Part shown: positions 34,051-44,089 of the stretch, in pieces
How positions within the stretch are numbered: position 1 is the first letter of the stretch
Layout of the letters: every line of letters begins with the position of its first letter
NCBI GenBank assembly: GCA_019044685.2
Contig: JAGTXX020000011.1
Coordinates: 1,116,001 to 1,180,000 of the forward strand
Direction: 5' to 3'
Length of the DNA: 64,000 nucleotides
DNA from: Nannochloris sp. 'desiccata'
Taxonomy: Eukaryota; Chlorophyta; Trebouxiophyceae; Chlorellales; Chlorellaceae
The notes under the pieces: generated by a model
The model's database searches: none
Told to the model about the DNA's origin: nothing
What the model saw: the letters and a program-made list of their open reading frames with translations, nothing else
Made by a program: the position numbers and the translations under genes

Positions 34051-34605
34051 ACCCCAACAGGGGGATCGTGGGAAGTCACAAGCGCAACTCCAGGCCATCC
34101 CTATGTAGAAGCTAATGAAGAGATTAACCTACGCCAGTAGGTATGTTGAGATCACAAATGAGTTTTTTCTTGAGATAGTAGCGCGTGTAGTGTAGTTCAG
34201 AGTTGTAACTGTAGGTGTTGTTAAGAAAGGAGCTGTGCAACAGTCTTTTTTAGTTCTGCAAATATTTCAGCATTTTTGGGCAGAACTCTCGGTCCATATT
34301 ACAAATAGGCAATAAAAACAGTGTCTCTAGACACCTACACACCGACTCTTGCTGCACAATCCAGCAATTGTGGGCGAGTGAGGTCTATGTGCTAAGTATT
34401 AATATCCAGACCCTGGATTCTTTCTTGACTTGACCATAAATTCCCCCTTTGCATCTGTCTATCCATCTTTTAAATATCATTGTAACACTGCTAAGCTACT
34501 TAGTCCTAGTCACAGCACAGGTCGGCTTACATATTGGCACCTAAGGCTTCCACAATCACAGGAATATCTTTTGTTGCAGACTGCAAAGTCATGCAGGAGG
34601 ACCAA

Positions 34606-34953
34606 TCAATATCTCCAACGGTCCACAGACAGAGCAGCAGTCTTGAAGAAGGGTTCAGCTCTGCCAAAGAAGACTTTGCGATCTGGGGAGTGGCCATTGT
34701 AGAGCTGGAGGTGGTCGGAAACCTTCAGAACAAAAGCAGCATCAATAGTGGGCTGAGCGGCGGCAACAGCGGAACCGGTAAGGGTGGCATGCGCAGCAGC
34801 AGCGACGGCAGCGGCAGTATCAGTAGCGGCTTGGTTGGCGAGGGCAGGGTTAGGATTAGCAGCTTGCTGGCGAGTGCGAACAGAGCCTTGGCCAGGGCCA
34901 GAGAAGACCAGGGTGAAATTCCTCGGTAGGCAAATTGTCAGCTCTTCCCATTT
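34606..34953 (-). other. Met-less open frame, possible terminal exon or gene relic
   Basis: On the minus strand 115 codons run without a stop from just after a TGA (34954-34956) to TGA at 34606-34608. There is no Met codon in frame. The translation includes NFTLVFSGPGQGSVRTR, an Ala-rich stretch and KVFFGRAEPFFKTAA, ending VDRWRY. Codon choice (GCT/GCC, CTC, ACC, AAG) looks like a well-expressed gene, not random intergenic DNA. It could be the last exon of an unseen gene, or a fragment left by duplication or transfer. A splice acceptor could lie near 34935-34965 (GCATGCTACAG or CCTACCGAG). I do not recognise the protein. Confidence 0.35.
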
Positions 34954-35047
34954 TCAAACTGTAGCATGCCGTCACAGTGGCTGCCAGTGTATCTTCTGTC
35001 ATAAATTTGCATAAATTCGTCACTGAAGCGCATATGATTTTTTTCTC

Positions 35048-36508
35048 ATGAAAACCCACAGCTGTAAACCTCCATTCTATAGCGATAAAGATGAAATTGC
35101 TGTAGATCCTGACCTCCTAAAATTTTGCATCGATAATGGAACCCACTTTGGAAATACTCGTGTCGTTTTCGTACAAAATGGATGGCGCGGCGTCATAGCA
35201 ACTCAGAATATTCATGCAAACACATGCGTACTACGAGTGCCGCGCAAAATTCTCCTTAGTTGTGAAAGCGCCAGGTTAGATGCCGACATTGTTGCAGCCA
35301 CGAGCACATGTCCACCTTTGTCTTCTATCTCCCTCCTCGCTGTGCACCTCCTCCACGAACTCTCAAAAGGTCCGGCATCGTTCTGGGCAGACTATCTCCG
35401 CAGCTTGCCTCCTTCATATACCACAGCTATCTCCCTCTCCACCACCGAAGCCTCTGCGCTCCAAGTCCCATATGCCCAGCACCAGGTTGCCATTGCAGCA
35501 CGTGCTGCTGACCTACGCTTCACAGATCAGGCTTCTCCAGTGTTAGACAACCTGAATTTCCCTTCAAAATGGAGGTCTAGATCGGCCTTTTTGTGGGCAT
35601 TATCAGCACTTTATTCTCGGACGATGTTTCTTGGAAGCGACTCTGAAGCGGGGTGTCTCACCCCTTTTGGAGATTTATTTAATTATGAACCACCTGAAGC
35701 TCCATATACACCTCATTTAGAGCTTAGTTTAACACAAGAACCATTAGAAGAACGCGATTGTGATGCAACGACGGCATCACTGACAACACCGTCTGGTAGT
35801 GGTGGAGATGGATGCTTAAACACAGAAACAAATGAGTACTGTATTTACGTTAGAAAAGACTATAGTCCAGGCGAGGAGATATTCTTATGCTACGGAAGAT
35901 ATACTAATTTAGAGTTACTAGAGCATTATGGATTCGTATTACTCGGGGCAGACCAGAATCCACATGACACAGCAGTTCTGCCTCGGCGTGTATTACCAGA
36001 GGCAGTCATAATGCAGATAGAAGCTATAGGTGGCTCAGCTGCTGAACCAATTATTCATGCAAATGGGAATCCTTCATGGGAGTTTTTAAGAGCGTTGAGA
36101 ATGGCTGCTTTAACTCCAGCTGGAAGAAAACTCAAATCCTCGGCGGTATTGAATGATGAAAAAGCAGACGACGAAAGTGAAATCTGGGTCATGAAAACGT
36201 TGATAAAGGCGTGTCAAGAGAGTCTAGGCAGGCTTCCTACCACTTTAAATGAAGATGAAGAGCTTCTTAGAAAGGGGGGATTTAAGACAGAGGGTTTGCA
36301 GGTGGTGGTGCAGTGGAGGTGCGGGTATAAAAGAATTTTGTCGAAGACAATAGAGATATGCACTAAAGTTTTAAAGGCTCTTGCAGAGGATGGGGAATCG
36401 ATGAAAGTGACAAATGGACATGCCGTGTCTCTGATAAACTTGAATATTCGGCAGCCAAAGCTGCTGGCAAAGAGTAGTCGTGCTGCTGCTGTGCCGACGC
36501 CAAAATAA
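35048..36508 (+). CDS. SET-domain protein lysine methyltransferase (SETD3/SETD4/Rubisco LSMT type)
   Basis: This intronless 486 aa protein starts at ATG 35048. The N-terminal SET part reads NGWRGVIATQNIHANTCVLR (the GxG-like SAM site region) and ends with LTPFGDLFNYEPPEAP (the N-H/Y motif variant of this class) and GEEIFLCYGRYTNLELLEHY GF. Between them lies the long helical insert typical of the class (LLAVHLLHELSKGPASFWAD). A C-terminal substrate-binding helical domain follows. Such enzymes methylate Rubisco, aldolase, ribosomal proteins or actin. Nothing here fixes the substrate, and no transit peptide is evident. The CWF19L1-like gene follows 84 bp downstream on the same strand. Confidence 0.85.
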   Translation: MKTHSCKPPFYSDKDEIAVDPDLLKFCIDNGTHFGNTRVVFVQNGWRGVIATQNIHANTCVLRVPRKILLSCESARLDADIVAATSTCPPLSSISLLAVHLLHELSKGPASFWADYLRSLPPSYTTAISLSTTEASALQVPYAQHQVAIAARAADLRFTDQASPVLDNLNFPSKWRSRSAFLWALSALYSRTMFLGSDSEAGCLTPFGDLFNYEPPEAPYTPHLELSLTQEPLEERDCDATTASLTTPSGSGGDGCLNTETNEYCIYVRKDYSPGEEIFLCYGRYTNLELLEHYGFVLLGADQNPHDTAVLPRRVLPEAVIMQIEAIGGSAAEPIIHANGNPSWEFLRALRMAALTPAGRKLKSSAVLNDEKADDESEIWVMKTLIKACQESLGRLPTTLNEDEELLRKGGFKTEGLQVVVQWRCGYKRILSKTIEICTKVLKALAEDGESMKVTNGHAVSLINLNIRQPKLLAKSSRAAAVPTPK

Positions 36509-36592
36509 TATTGAAATAATTGCTTATGGAACTCACATTGAAATTCTAGCGTAAAAATTTATTTCATTAGTTGTAATTGGAATAAACAGAAT

Positions 36593-38695
36593 ATGAGCGG
36601 AGCTGCAGGGAGCGTGAAAGTACTCTTAGCTGGGGACGTTAATGGGAATTTCGATGCTTTGTACAAGCGAGTAAATACTGTGAATGCATCCAACGGACCC
36701 TTTGCGGCATTGTTATGTGTAGGACCATCCTTCAATGCTGAAGGTGTGTGCTGATGATTTGTTAGTTGTCTGTGTTGTGTTCAATTTCTTCGATCACCCA
36801 TTTGATTTTGATCAACATTCCCGCTCTCTAATAAACAATTATCTTGCATACGTACAGGTGCCGACGACGCTGACTATGTTGGTGAGCTCTTACCATATAT
36901 CAATGGCGAGAAAACTGTCCCAGTACCTACATATTTCATTGGAGGCTTTGGTTTAGGCAGCAGCAAAGCACTTGCCGCTCTTGCCACCACTCCTAACTGC
37001 AACATTAAATACCTAGGTCGCGCTGGAGTCGCCCAAATCCATGGACTTCAAATCGCATTTTTAGATGGTACTTACAATGCTGCAGCATACCGCGGTCCCT
37101 CCTTAGCAACAGCAGCAGAAGTAGATGAAGCCAATCCAACAACAACCACACCAACACCAACAGGAGTGGGTGCCTGTCGATATTTTTCTCCTTCAGATAT
37201 TGACTCGGTCAAACTTGCAGTCGCCAACGCTGAAGGTGATATTGATTTCTTACTCACAAACGGATGGCCAGCTGCTTTATGTGCTGGCCTCCCAGAAGCA
37301 GCTGTTCCTCCAGATAGTAAATTCCCTGGAGGAAGTGAAGCCTGTGCTGAGCTGGCTGTGGCTGTACGCCCTCGCTATCATATTGCTGGAGGAGAGCATT
37401 TCTTCTACACCAGAGCACCGTATCTCAACCCTGATCTTGGTGCTGGAACTTTAGCGACTCGATTTATTAGTCTAGGTAACGTAGGCAATACTACAAAACA
37501 AAAATGGCTTCATGCTCTTGGAGTAGTTCCTGCTTCTCAAATGACCCCTGAGGAGCTCTCTACCAGCCCCCAAGGCGCTACAAAATCACCATATCTACGA
37601 ATGTCTGCAAAACGTGCTGCAGAGGGTCAACCTGACAATACTGGTGGTGGTGATGATGGCCTCGGTGAGCAATCATGGCGGTGGCATGATCGCAGCAAAA
37701 GAGCCCGTGCACCTATCGCAGCACCTTCTCTAGGACGCGCCGATGTCACAAAAGATAAAGCAAAGACGGCGTTTGTACGGAATGTTCCATTTCGTGCTAC
37801 AGAAGATGACATTCTTTCTTTCTTTTCTCAAGCAGGCGCTGTTGTTGACATCGTAAGGAAAGGAAACCAAGAAGGCAAATTAAATTCATATTGTCACGTG
37901 CAATTTGATACTAAAGAAGCCATGGAACGCGCTTGTCAGCTCAACGGTAGTGAACTCATGGGCAGGCAGATTTATATTGAACCCGCCAGTACTGAAGAAC
38001 GATCAAAAACACCTCTGCAAGTGCAGCCAGTACAAGGCTGCTGGTTCTGTTTATCAAACCCAAATGCAGACACTGCTTTGGTGGCGAGCGTAGGTGAAGA
38101 ATGCTACGTAGCATTAGACAAAGGGCCTATTACTGATCGACATGTCCTTGTACTCCCAGTTGAGCATCACGCCTGTACCGTAGAAACACCGACCAACACC
38201 ACTTCAGAAATAGACCGTTACATGTCTGCTTTGAAATCTTGTTTTGCAGCTGAAGGCAAAGAATTAGTCGCTTTTGAACGGTTTATGCGCCTCAGAAAAA
38301 GCGGAGGCAACCATTGCCATGTCAATGCCATTGCAGTACCTGCCGATGCTGGCAAAAACGCGGCTACAGTTTTCGAATCTGTTGCTGCTCGGCATGGATT
38401 TGGTTTTACCCGTCTCCCTCCTGCAAGTGGTCAAGAAGCTAAAGATGCGTTAAGTGCAGTCGTACAGAAAGGTGAATATTTCGTTGCGTTCTTACCAGAT
38501 GGCTCCCGGTTGGTGCATCCGATTGCGTACGGTGAACGGCATCCACTTAATTTTGGGAGGGAGGTACTTGCTGAGTTGGCGGGTGTACCTCATCGTGCTG
38601 ATTGGAAAGAATGTCAAGGGACACCCGAGGAGGAGGAACAGAGGACGGAGGCGTTTAGAAATGCGTTTAAAGGCTTTGATATAATGTTGCAATAA
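36593..38695 (+). CDS. CWF19L1-like protein with metallophosphatase-like, RRM and CwfJ domains
   Basis: Exons 36593-36743 and 36858-38695 (phase 1; donor GTGTGT, acceptor CGTACAG) give 662 aa. The N-terminus is a metallophosphatase-like CwfJ N-domain (KVLLAGDVNGNFDALYKRV ... LLCVGPSF). Later come ALAVAVRPRYHIAGGEHFF-type sequence and FISLGNVGN. An RRM follows (KTAFVRNVPFRATEDDILSF; SYCHVQFDTKEAMERA). The C-terminus holds both CwfJ domains: CWFCLSNPNADTALVAS, GPITDRHVLVLPVEHH and GGNHCHVNAIAVP (HIT-like). Homologues act on the spliceosome or on lariat release together with DBR1. Plant relatives often carry a CCCH finger; here an RRM sits at the linker. Confidence 0.88.
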
Positions 38696-38792
38696 CAAGA
38701 AAAGTACATGTATAGGGGTTTTTAGGGTGCAGGTGTTTTATTTCTCTCTAGTATCTCTCCTAAGCTGAACGCGCACGTCGTGCTACGTAGAG

Positions 38793-38797
38793 TGTAA
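38793..38797 (+). terminator. TGTAA poly(A) signal, CWF19L1-like gene
   Basis: TGTAA sits 98 nt after the stop. A minus-strand TGTAA (38830-38834) for the convergent CNX2 gene lies only about 35 bp further, so the two 3' UTRs probably overlap. Confidence 0.4.
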
Positions 38798-38940
38798 GAT
38801 CTATTATACTTGGCAGCTACTACACCATTTTACATGAAATGATACAATAAAGAAGAATCGGTATATACAAGTACGGGAAAAATCAGGAAAAAGACTGCAT
38901 GCTCCTCAGAAAAAGTTAGTACTAGACATACTATTATGAC

Positions 38941-40398
38941 TTAGCCGCCAATCTTCACCATGGCTCTATTCTTCGTCTTTGCCAACTCAAACATCCCTGC
39001 ATGAGCTGCTTTCTTCCTGTTCACAGCAGCAGACACCACAGCATGCAAATCATGATCGCTCGCTCCACCTCGTATGGCATCTCTCAAACTCACTTCATTC
39101 GCTCCAAATAAACAGACTTTCAAGTTTCCATCTGCCATTAATCGTACTCTATTGCACTCTCCACAAAATTTTGAAGTCATCGAGGAGATGAAAGAAATTT
39201 CACCTTGATGGCCCGGTAAGCGGTAATTCTTCGCTACCTCTCCAGAAGCATCCAAGCACCGTTCCAAAGCCCCTGGACCTCCAAATTTCTCAGCAGCACG
39301 CTTCATCATTTCCTTATACGGAACCATTTTATCACTACTCCACACATTGCCGTCAAAGGGCATATATTCAATAAAACGAACATTGATCGGAGCATCTTCC
39401 GTTAAATGTACAAAATCTGAAATTTCATCTTCATTGACTCCGCGCATAACCACTACGTTCACTTTCACAGGGCTATATCCTAATTCTACTGCTTTGTATA
39501 TGGTATCTAGTACTCTACTATGGCCTTTGCGTCGTGTCATGGCTTCAAATCGATCAGAACGGAGCGTGTCGAGAGAAATATTAATCAAATTTAAACCAGC
39601 GTTTTGTAGTTCTGCTAGATTTTTACCTAGAGTAACGCCATTTGAAGTTAATCCTATGTCTTTAATACCATCAATGGACGATATAGAGCGAACTATGTCT
39701 ACTAGATCTTTCCGGAGGGTGGGTTCCCCGCCAGTAAGACGAATTTTTGTTACACCCGCTGCAGCAAACAGAGTTGCCAGGCGGTGCATTTCTTCTACAG
39801 ACAAGAGCTCACTTTTACCTGAAAGATCCACGCCTTCTTCAGGCATGCAATACAGGCAGCGGAGATTGCACTTCTCGGTAAGAGAGATGCGAAGGTAGGT
39901 GTGGCGGCGACCAAAGGTATCAGTGAGCACTGAAGACGTGGGTTCAGAAAGAAGCCCTGCTGCTTGGACTGCACGAGCTTTTTGCACGACCTCTTGCCAT
40001 GATAAAGGGGCCTCTTCTTCTTTGTTTTCAGAGTTTTCATTTATATTAGCAGGAAATTGTGTGTTTGGCAGATGGCTAGATGGTGGTTGCGGTGTTCTCA
40101 GGCGCTGAGTTACTTCTTCAACGCTTGGAAGAGATTCTCTCCATTTGACTCTATTTGAATTCAATGGTACTGCGTTTTGGTAATTATCAAATTTATCTTC
40201 GTCATCGTAGTGTGGCTGAGGCATAGCACTGTGCCACTTAACTTGTTGTAGCCTTGACGCCTGTGTCGAGGGTGAGACATACTGCACAGCATTTGTGCAG
40301 GAAACCGCAGCGCTTTTGAGGAGAACGTCTATGGAAGCTATTAGTGATGATGTATGCTGCAAATTTGCCAGCCTACGAGTCCATGGGAGCAACGACAT
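38941..40398 (-). CDS. CNX2: Molybdenum cofactor biosynthesis protein CNX2 (MoaA)
   Basis: CNX2 is the radical SAM GTP 3',8-cyclase that starts molybdopterin synthesis in mitochondria. This intronless 485 aa protein starts at ATG 40398. The N-terminus (MSLLPWTRRLANLQHTSSLI) is basic and amphipathic, like a mitochondrial presequence, and about 150 poorly conserved residues follow. The radical SAM cluster motif is EKCNLRCLYCMPEEG (CxxxCxxC), then IRLTGGEPTLR. The second Fe-S site is FCGECNRVRLMADGNLKVC. The C-terminus ends in Gly-Gly, as MoaA requires. All catalytic features are intact. Confidence 0.95.
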   Translation of the reverse strand: MSLLPWTRRLANLQHTSSLIASIDVLLKSAAVSCTNAVQYVSPSTQASRLQQVKWHSAMPQPHYDDEDKFDNYQNAVPLNSNRVKWRESLPSVEEVTQRLRTPQPPSSHLPNTQFPANINENSENKEEEAPLSWQEVVQKARAVQAAGLLSEPTSSVLTDTFGRRHTYLRISLTEKCNLRCLYCMPEEGVDLSGKSELLSVEEMHRLATLFAAAGVTKIRLTGGEPTLRKDLVDIVRSISSIDGIKDIGLTSNGVTLGKNLAELQNAGLNLINISLDTLRSDRFEAMTRRKGHSRVLDTIYKAVELGYSPVKVNVVVMRGVNEDEISDFVHLTEDAPINVRFIEYMPFDGNVWSSDKMVPYKEMMKRAAEKFGGPGALERCLDASGEVAKNYRLPGHQGEISFISSMTSKFCGECNRVRLMADGNLKVCLFGANEVSLRDAIRGGASDHDLHAVVSAAVNRKKAAHAGMFELAKTKNRAMVKIGG

Positions 40399-42285
40399 GA
40401 CTTTTCAAAACCCTCGCTCGCTTATGGATTGCACGCAAATTGATGGCAATGTCTTCAGTATTTGCCAATGCGCATCACTCTGTGGTGTCTATTTATTGTT
40501 TAAAATTAATTGATGCATAACTTACGGGTTCAGCTCGGGCTGAAGCACTTATTTATCTACCCTCGCTCAATTTATTGAGTTAACGAGACGGGTTGTCTGA
40601 GTAGACTTCCTTGTTTAAATCTCTGCCTGCCTGCCTGCCTGCTTGTTCTATTTCCTGGAGTCTATCCATACCGACCTTACAAATTAATACCTTATATACG
40701 CGAGCCATCATCAATCATCCTAAACACACAGAAAATGAACAGAAAAGTGCAGAGGTCTGAAACAAAACAAAAATAGCCTTTTGTAACCGGACAGACCTCA
40801 GTGTCACTGAGTCAGTGAGCAAAATGATATCAAAATGCTTTGAAATAAAAGAGACAGGAATTTATCAATGCGTGCACGTTTTTGTACAAAATGCAACAAA
40901 AAATAGCTCGCTGATGACCAGCCAGCTAATATTCAAATCGCAGAAAGACAAGGAAAAAAAAGAAAATTGCGTTTCATTTTTATTTCAAACCACTTCAGCC
41001 GTTGATGCTGGAGAGCTCTTGGAGCGAAAATAAATCTTCACCTCAAAGCCAAGTTAAGACGAATAACACCAAAGCCGACTAAATAGTCGAAATATGAAAC
41101 AAAGAAGACGAAAGAACATGCGAAAAAGGTAAAATAAAATAAAAAATCCAAAGACGAGCCTGCGGGTTATAATCTACCTAGGTAAATGAAAGGACAAAAC
41201 ACCAATATTAAACCAAATCAAATGGTAAAACAAGAGAAAAACAAAGAAAATATGACGACAAGAACACAATCACCGAAAAATAACAAACAATTCTTCCATC
41301 ATTCATAAATATATTATGAAAAAGTAGAATTTTTTATTATTATTATTTAAAAAGCAACTCGGCTTTCTGTCTCTTACTACAAATAGCAGCCTTGCATAAA
41401 GGAGCCAGCAAGAGATAGGAAGAGTGGAGAGTTACCGTTTAAATCAAACGCTATATGTATCATGACAGACTGAGTGATTGGCAATGAAAAGCAATTCTTC
41501 TACCATTTTTTATAGGGAAAAAAGCAGAGAGAACGTAAAACGCTTTTTCAAAGGAAGTCACCTGTTTCACGACGCAGTTAAATCCTAGCACACGCGTCTC
41601 CATACCGAAAAACCTTTCAACAAAGAAGATATACCCAAACACGTTTAGATAAAATCGTAGTCTTAGCGATAAAACAACGAACTTATCCAACGAATTTAGT
41701 ATATAAATCCAAAACAGAAAAAGTTCAACCCCACCCCAAGCACCGCCTAACCAACATCTAGAAAAGTCTGCCTAAAAAGAAAGGTAGAGAAGATAAAACA
41801 ATGAATCAGCGAAGAGACGCATGGATGAACGAAAGATGAAAAAAAAATAGAAAAAGGAAGTACCCAGAAGTCTATGTTCGTTTTTCTTTAATGTTTATTT
41901 ATTGGTAATATTGCTTTTTTAAGAAGTATAAAAACACAGAAGTAGTATCTATCTAAAGAAACTTAACTTCCGTGTCTGTGTTTTGGTGTATTGCCAGTCA
42001 CTAGGTACTATATAAAGAAATAAAAAGAGAACTTTTAAACCCCGCTTCTTCCAAACACCGACCACCACCATCCACGCCCACCGAAATAAAATCTTGGAAC
42101 GACACGAAACATAAAAGTGCGTACGTAGAATAACAAAATCTTAATTTATTAAAAACCCCCGCCATAAAAGTCAAAATATCTTCTAATAGAAGGAAAAATT
42201 GAATCAAAAACCGCCATAATCCCATCTTTAATCGCTTCGCTTTTTCTCACAGAAAAAAAAACGCCAGTCCAAGTGCTTTGAATTT
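40399..42285. other. 1.9 kb gene-poor spacer
   Basis: Nothing convincing is seen here. It contains (CTGC)n at 40624-40643, a palindrome CTCAATTTATTGAG near 40566, and long AT- and purine-rich tracts. Short ORFs at 40815-41033 (+), 41460-41690 (-) and 42001-42225 (-) show no motif and look like chance. Part of the right half must be the 3' UTR of the RRM gene. Confidence 0.45.
40624..40643. repeat. CTGC tetranucleotide repeat
   Basis: About five tandem CTGC units (20 bp) in the spacer upstream of CNX2. Confidence 0.85.
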
Positions 42286-43417
42286 TCACTGGCCGCCTGC
42301 AAAGCGATCATATTTGCATGTAATAACACGCCCTTCCACAATACGTCCATTTAGCAACGCAATACCTTGCGCTGCATCTTGTTGTGTTGCGAAAGCTACA
42401 ACTCCATACCCTTTGGATGTACCATCAGGATTCGTCATCACATCTGCTCGTACTACAGTACCAGCAGCACGGCATAGATCTTTTAAATCTTGCCATGCCA
42501 TACGGTATGGAAGTCCATGTACGACAAGCTGGGTGCCATCAGGAGCAGGGCCACCACGAAGGCCACCAGCAGCACCAGCCGCTGCGATAGGACTAACGCC
42601 TTTCGCTCCTGGGTCTTCTCTGTCCTCTCTAACCATGATCTGTCTCTCGTTAAGAGTAGAATTCGAGAGTAGAGAAATAGCTCGTAATGCATCTGCAGGA
42701 TGTTCAAATTCTACTATACCACATCCTTTAGATCGACCTTCTGCGTCCTGCATGACGTCAGCATGTAGGACGTGACCAGCAACTTTAAAGTGGTCTTTTA
42801 ACTCCTGCCAAGAGGTCTCAAAACTAAGGTTGCCAACCCAGACACGTCTTCCAATTGACACAACACCACCACTTCCAAGGGGAGGGGTGCTGCGTTCTGT
42901 GCGTTGTCTAGTGCGTTGGGGCCGGGCCTCACCGCCCCGCAGCGCCATTGGTGCCTCTCCTCGGAGTTCAAAGTCTTCACGGTCTTCTCTAACGAAAACT
43001 TGACGACCGTCAAGCTCAGCATGATTGAGCCTTTGGATGGCAGCCGCTGCTTCTTCAGGCGTTTCGAATTCTACTATACCACAGCCTTTCGAGCGGCTAC
43101 CAGGGCCGCCTTCTCGGAGGACGTCTGCGTACTTGACAGTGCCTACTTGACCGAAGAAATCCTGCAAAACAAACAAACATAGTGCGTGTGAGAATATATA
43201 AGAAGAGCATTGAGCACAATTGAGGCACCTAGGACAGCTTTAAACGCACCTTCAGGTCTTGCCATGACGTCTTCCATGCTAAGTTGCCCACATAGACCCT
43301 ACGGGCTACACGGACAACGTCTTGAATGTTCATTTCACTATCCATAGGACAGTCACTATCAGAATCACAATCTCGTTTGCGTTTATAGCCACGCCTGCGC
43401 AAACGAAGGGTTACCAT
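42286..43417 (-). CDS. Triple-RRM RNA-binding protein (Gbp2/Hrb1-like)
   Basis: Exons 43417-43250 and 43161-42286 (phase 0; donor GTGCGT, acceptor TTTGCAG) give 347 aa from the first in-frame ATG. RRM1 (RRVYVGNLAWKTSWQDLK) is split by the intron, continuing DFFGQVGTVKYADV and RSKGCGIVEF. RRM2 is RRVWVGNLSFETSWQELK with RSKGCGIVEF again. RRM3 is LVVHGLPYRMAWQDLK with SKGYGVVAF. The repeated SWQDLKD and KGCGIVEF patterns match yeast Gbp2/Hrb1 and the algal G-strand-binding Gbp1 group, which handle mRNA export or telomeric G-strands. The start is uncertain: an acceptor-like site (TTTGCGCAG) lies just after this ATG, so a further 5' exon beyond 43420 may exist. Confidence 0.82.
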
Positions 43418-44089
43418 CAAGGACAAATTAGAAAATAGCTGACTTAGGTATAACCAAAGTCTGAGGGCTCTCCTCCCTTGACGATGGGCTGAATAATATT
43501 CAATAATTTGCACGATGCAAACATTAAGTAATACAAGGGCTTACAGTAGTGTTTTCGCTTACCTATTTATTTCTGTTGATGAGCGTTTATTGTTCACGCC
43601 GATGCTATTTATTTTTATGCACAGATGTGCGCTATTGTTACTCCAATACGAAAATCCACTGCTAACCTCTGATTGCTCCCTCAGCACCCATAAAACCGAC
43701 TCTGCCCCCATGATTTCCCTTCAAATCCTTGCCCCTTTCCACTGCTCATAAATTAGATACACCCATGGTCGCAGGCAACTGACATGCAGCTGCCCAAATA
43801 AAAAAACATTTATTAGCGTTCTTAGACGCTTGCATGCATAAAGAGGTAATTCCTTTCGGACAAAGATATGTTTTTGTGAAGGCGCTGGCAAACTCACTAG
43901 CGGCTATCGATCAATTTCGACTATTTCTCCCGATTAGAAGACTCAAAAAGCCCAAAATGAGATTCTAGTTTTACTGGCGTCTACTTTAAAAGTACAGTTT
44001 GCTTTAGAAGGCGCGAGCGTGCGTATTGACCCTCCGATGGCATCGTAAATTCGAATTTCAAAAATCACAATTTGCCAGGAATAACGGCG
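43418..44089. promoter_or_regulatory. Divergent region, RRM gene (-) and FZL (+)
   Basis: This 672 bp segment probably holds the RRM gene's 5' UTR, perhaps a first exon or intron (a minus-strand GTAAGC donor-like site near 43555), and the FZL promoter. No motif was assigned. Confidence 0.4.

Larger units (their letters stand above)
34025..35047. other. 1 kb spacer with a pentamer repeat and an unexplained minus-strand open frame
   Basis: After the secreted-protein stop comes (TAAAA)n at 34029-34050. From 34050 to 34600 nothing is recognised. The minus-strand frame at 34606-34953 is listed separately. No RNA gene was identified. Confidence 0.5.

Noticed and set aside
40815..42225. Three small ORFs in the 1.9 kb spacer
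   Set aside because: No motif, no start context or splice support, composition like intergenic DNA.
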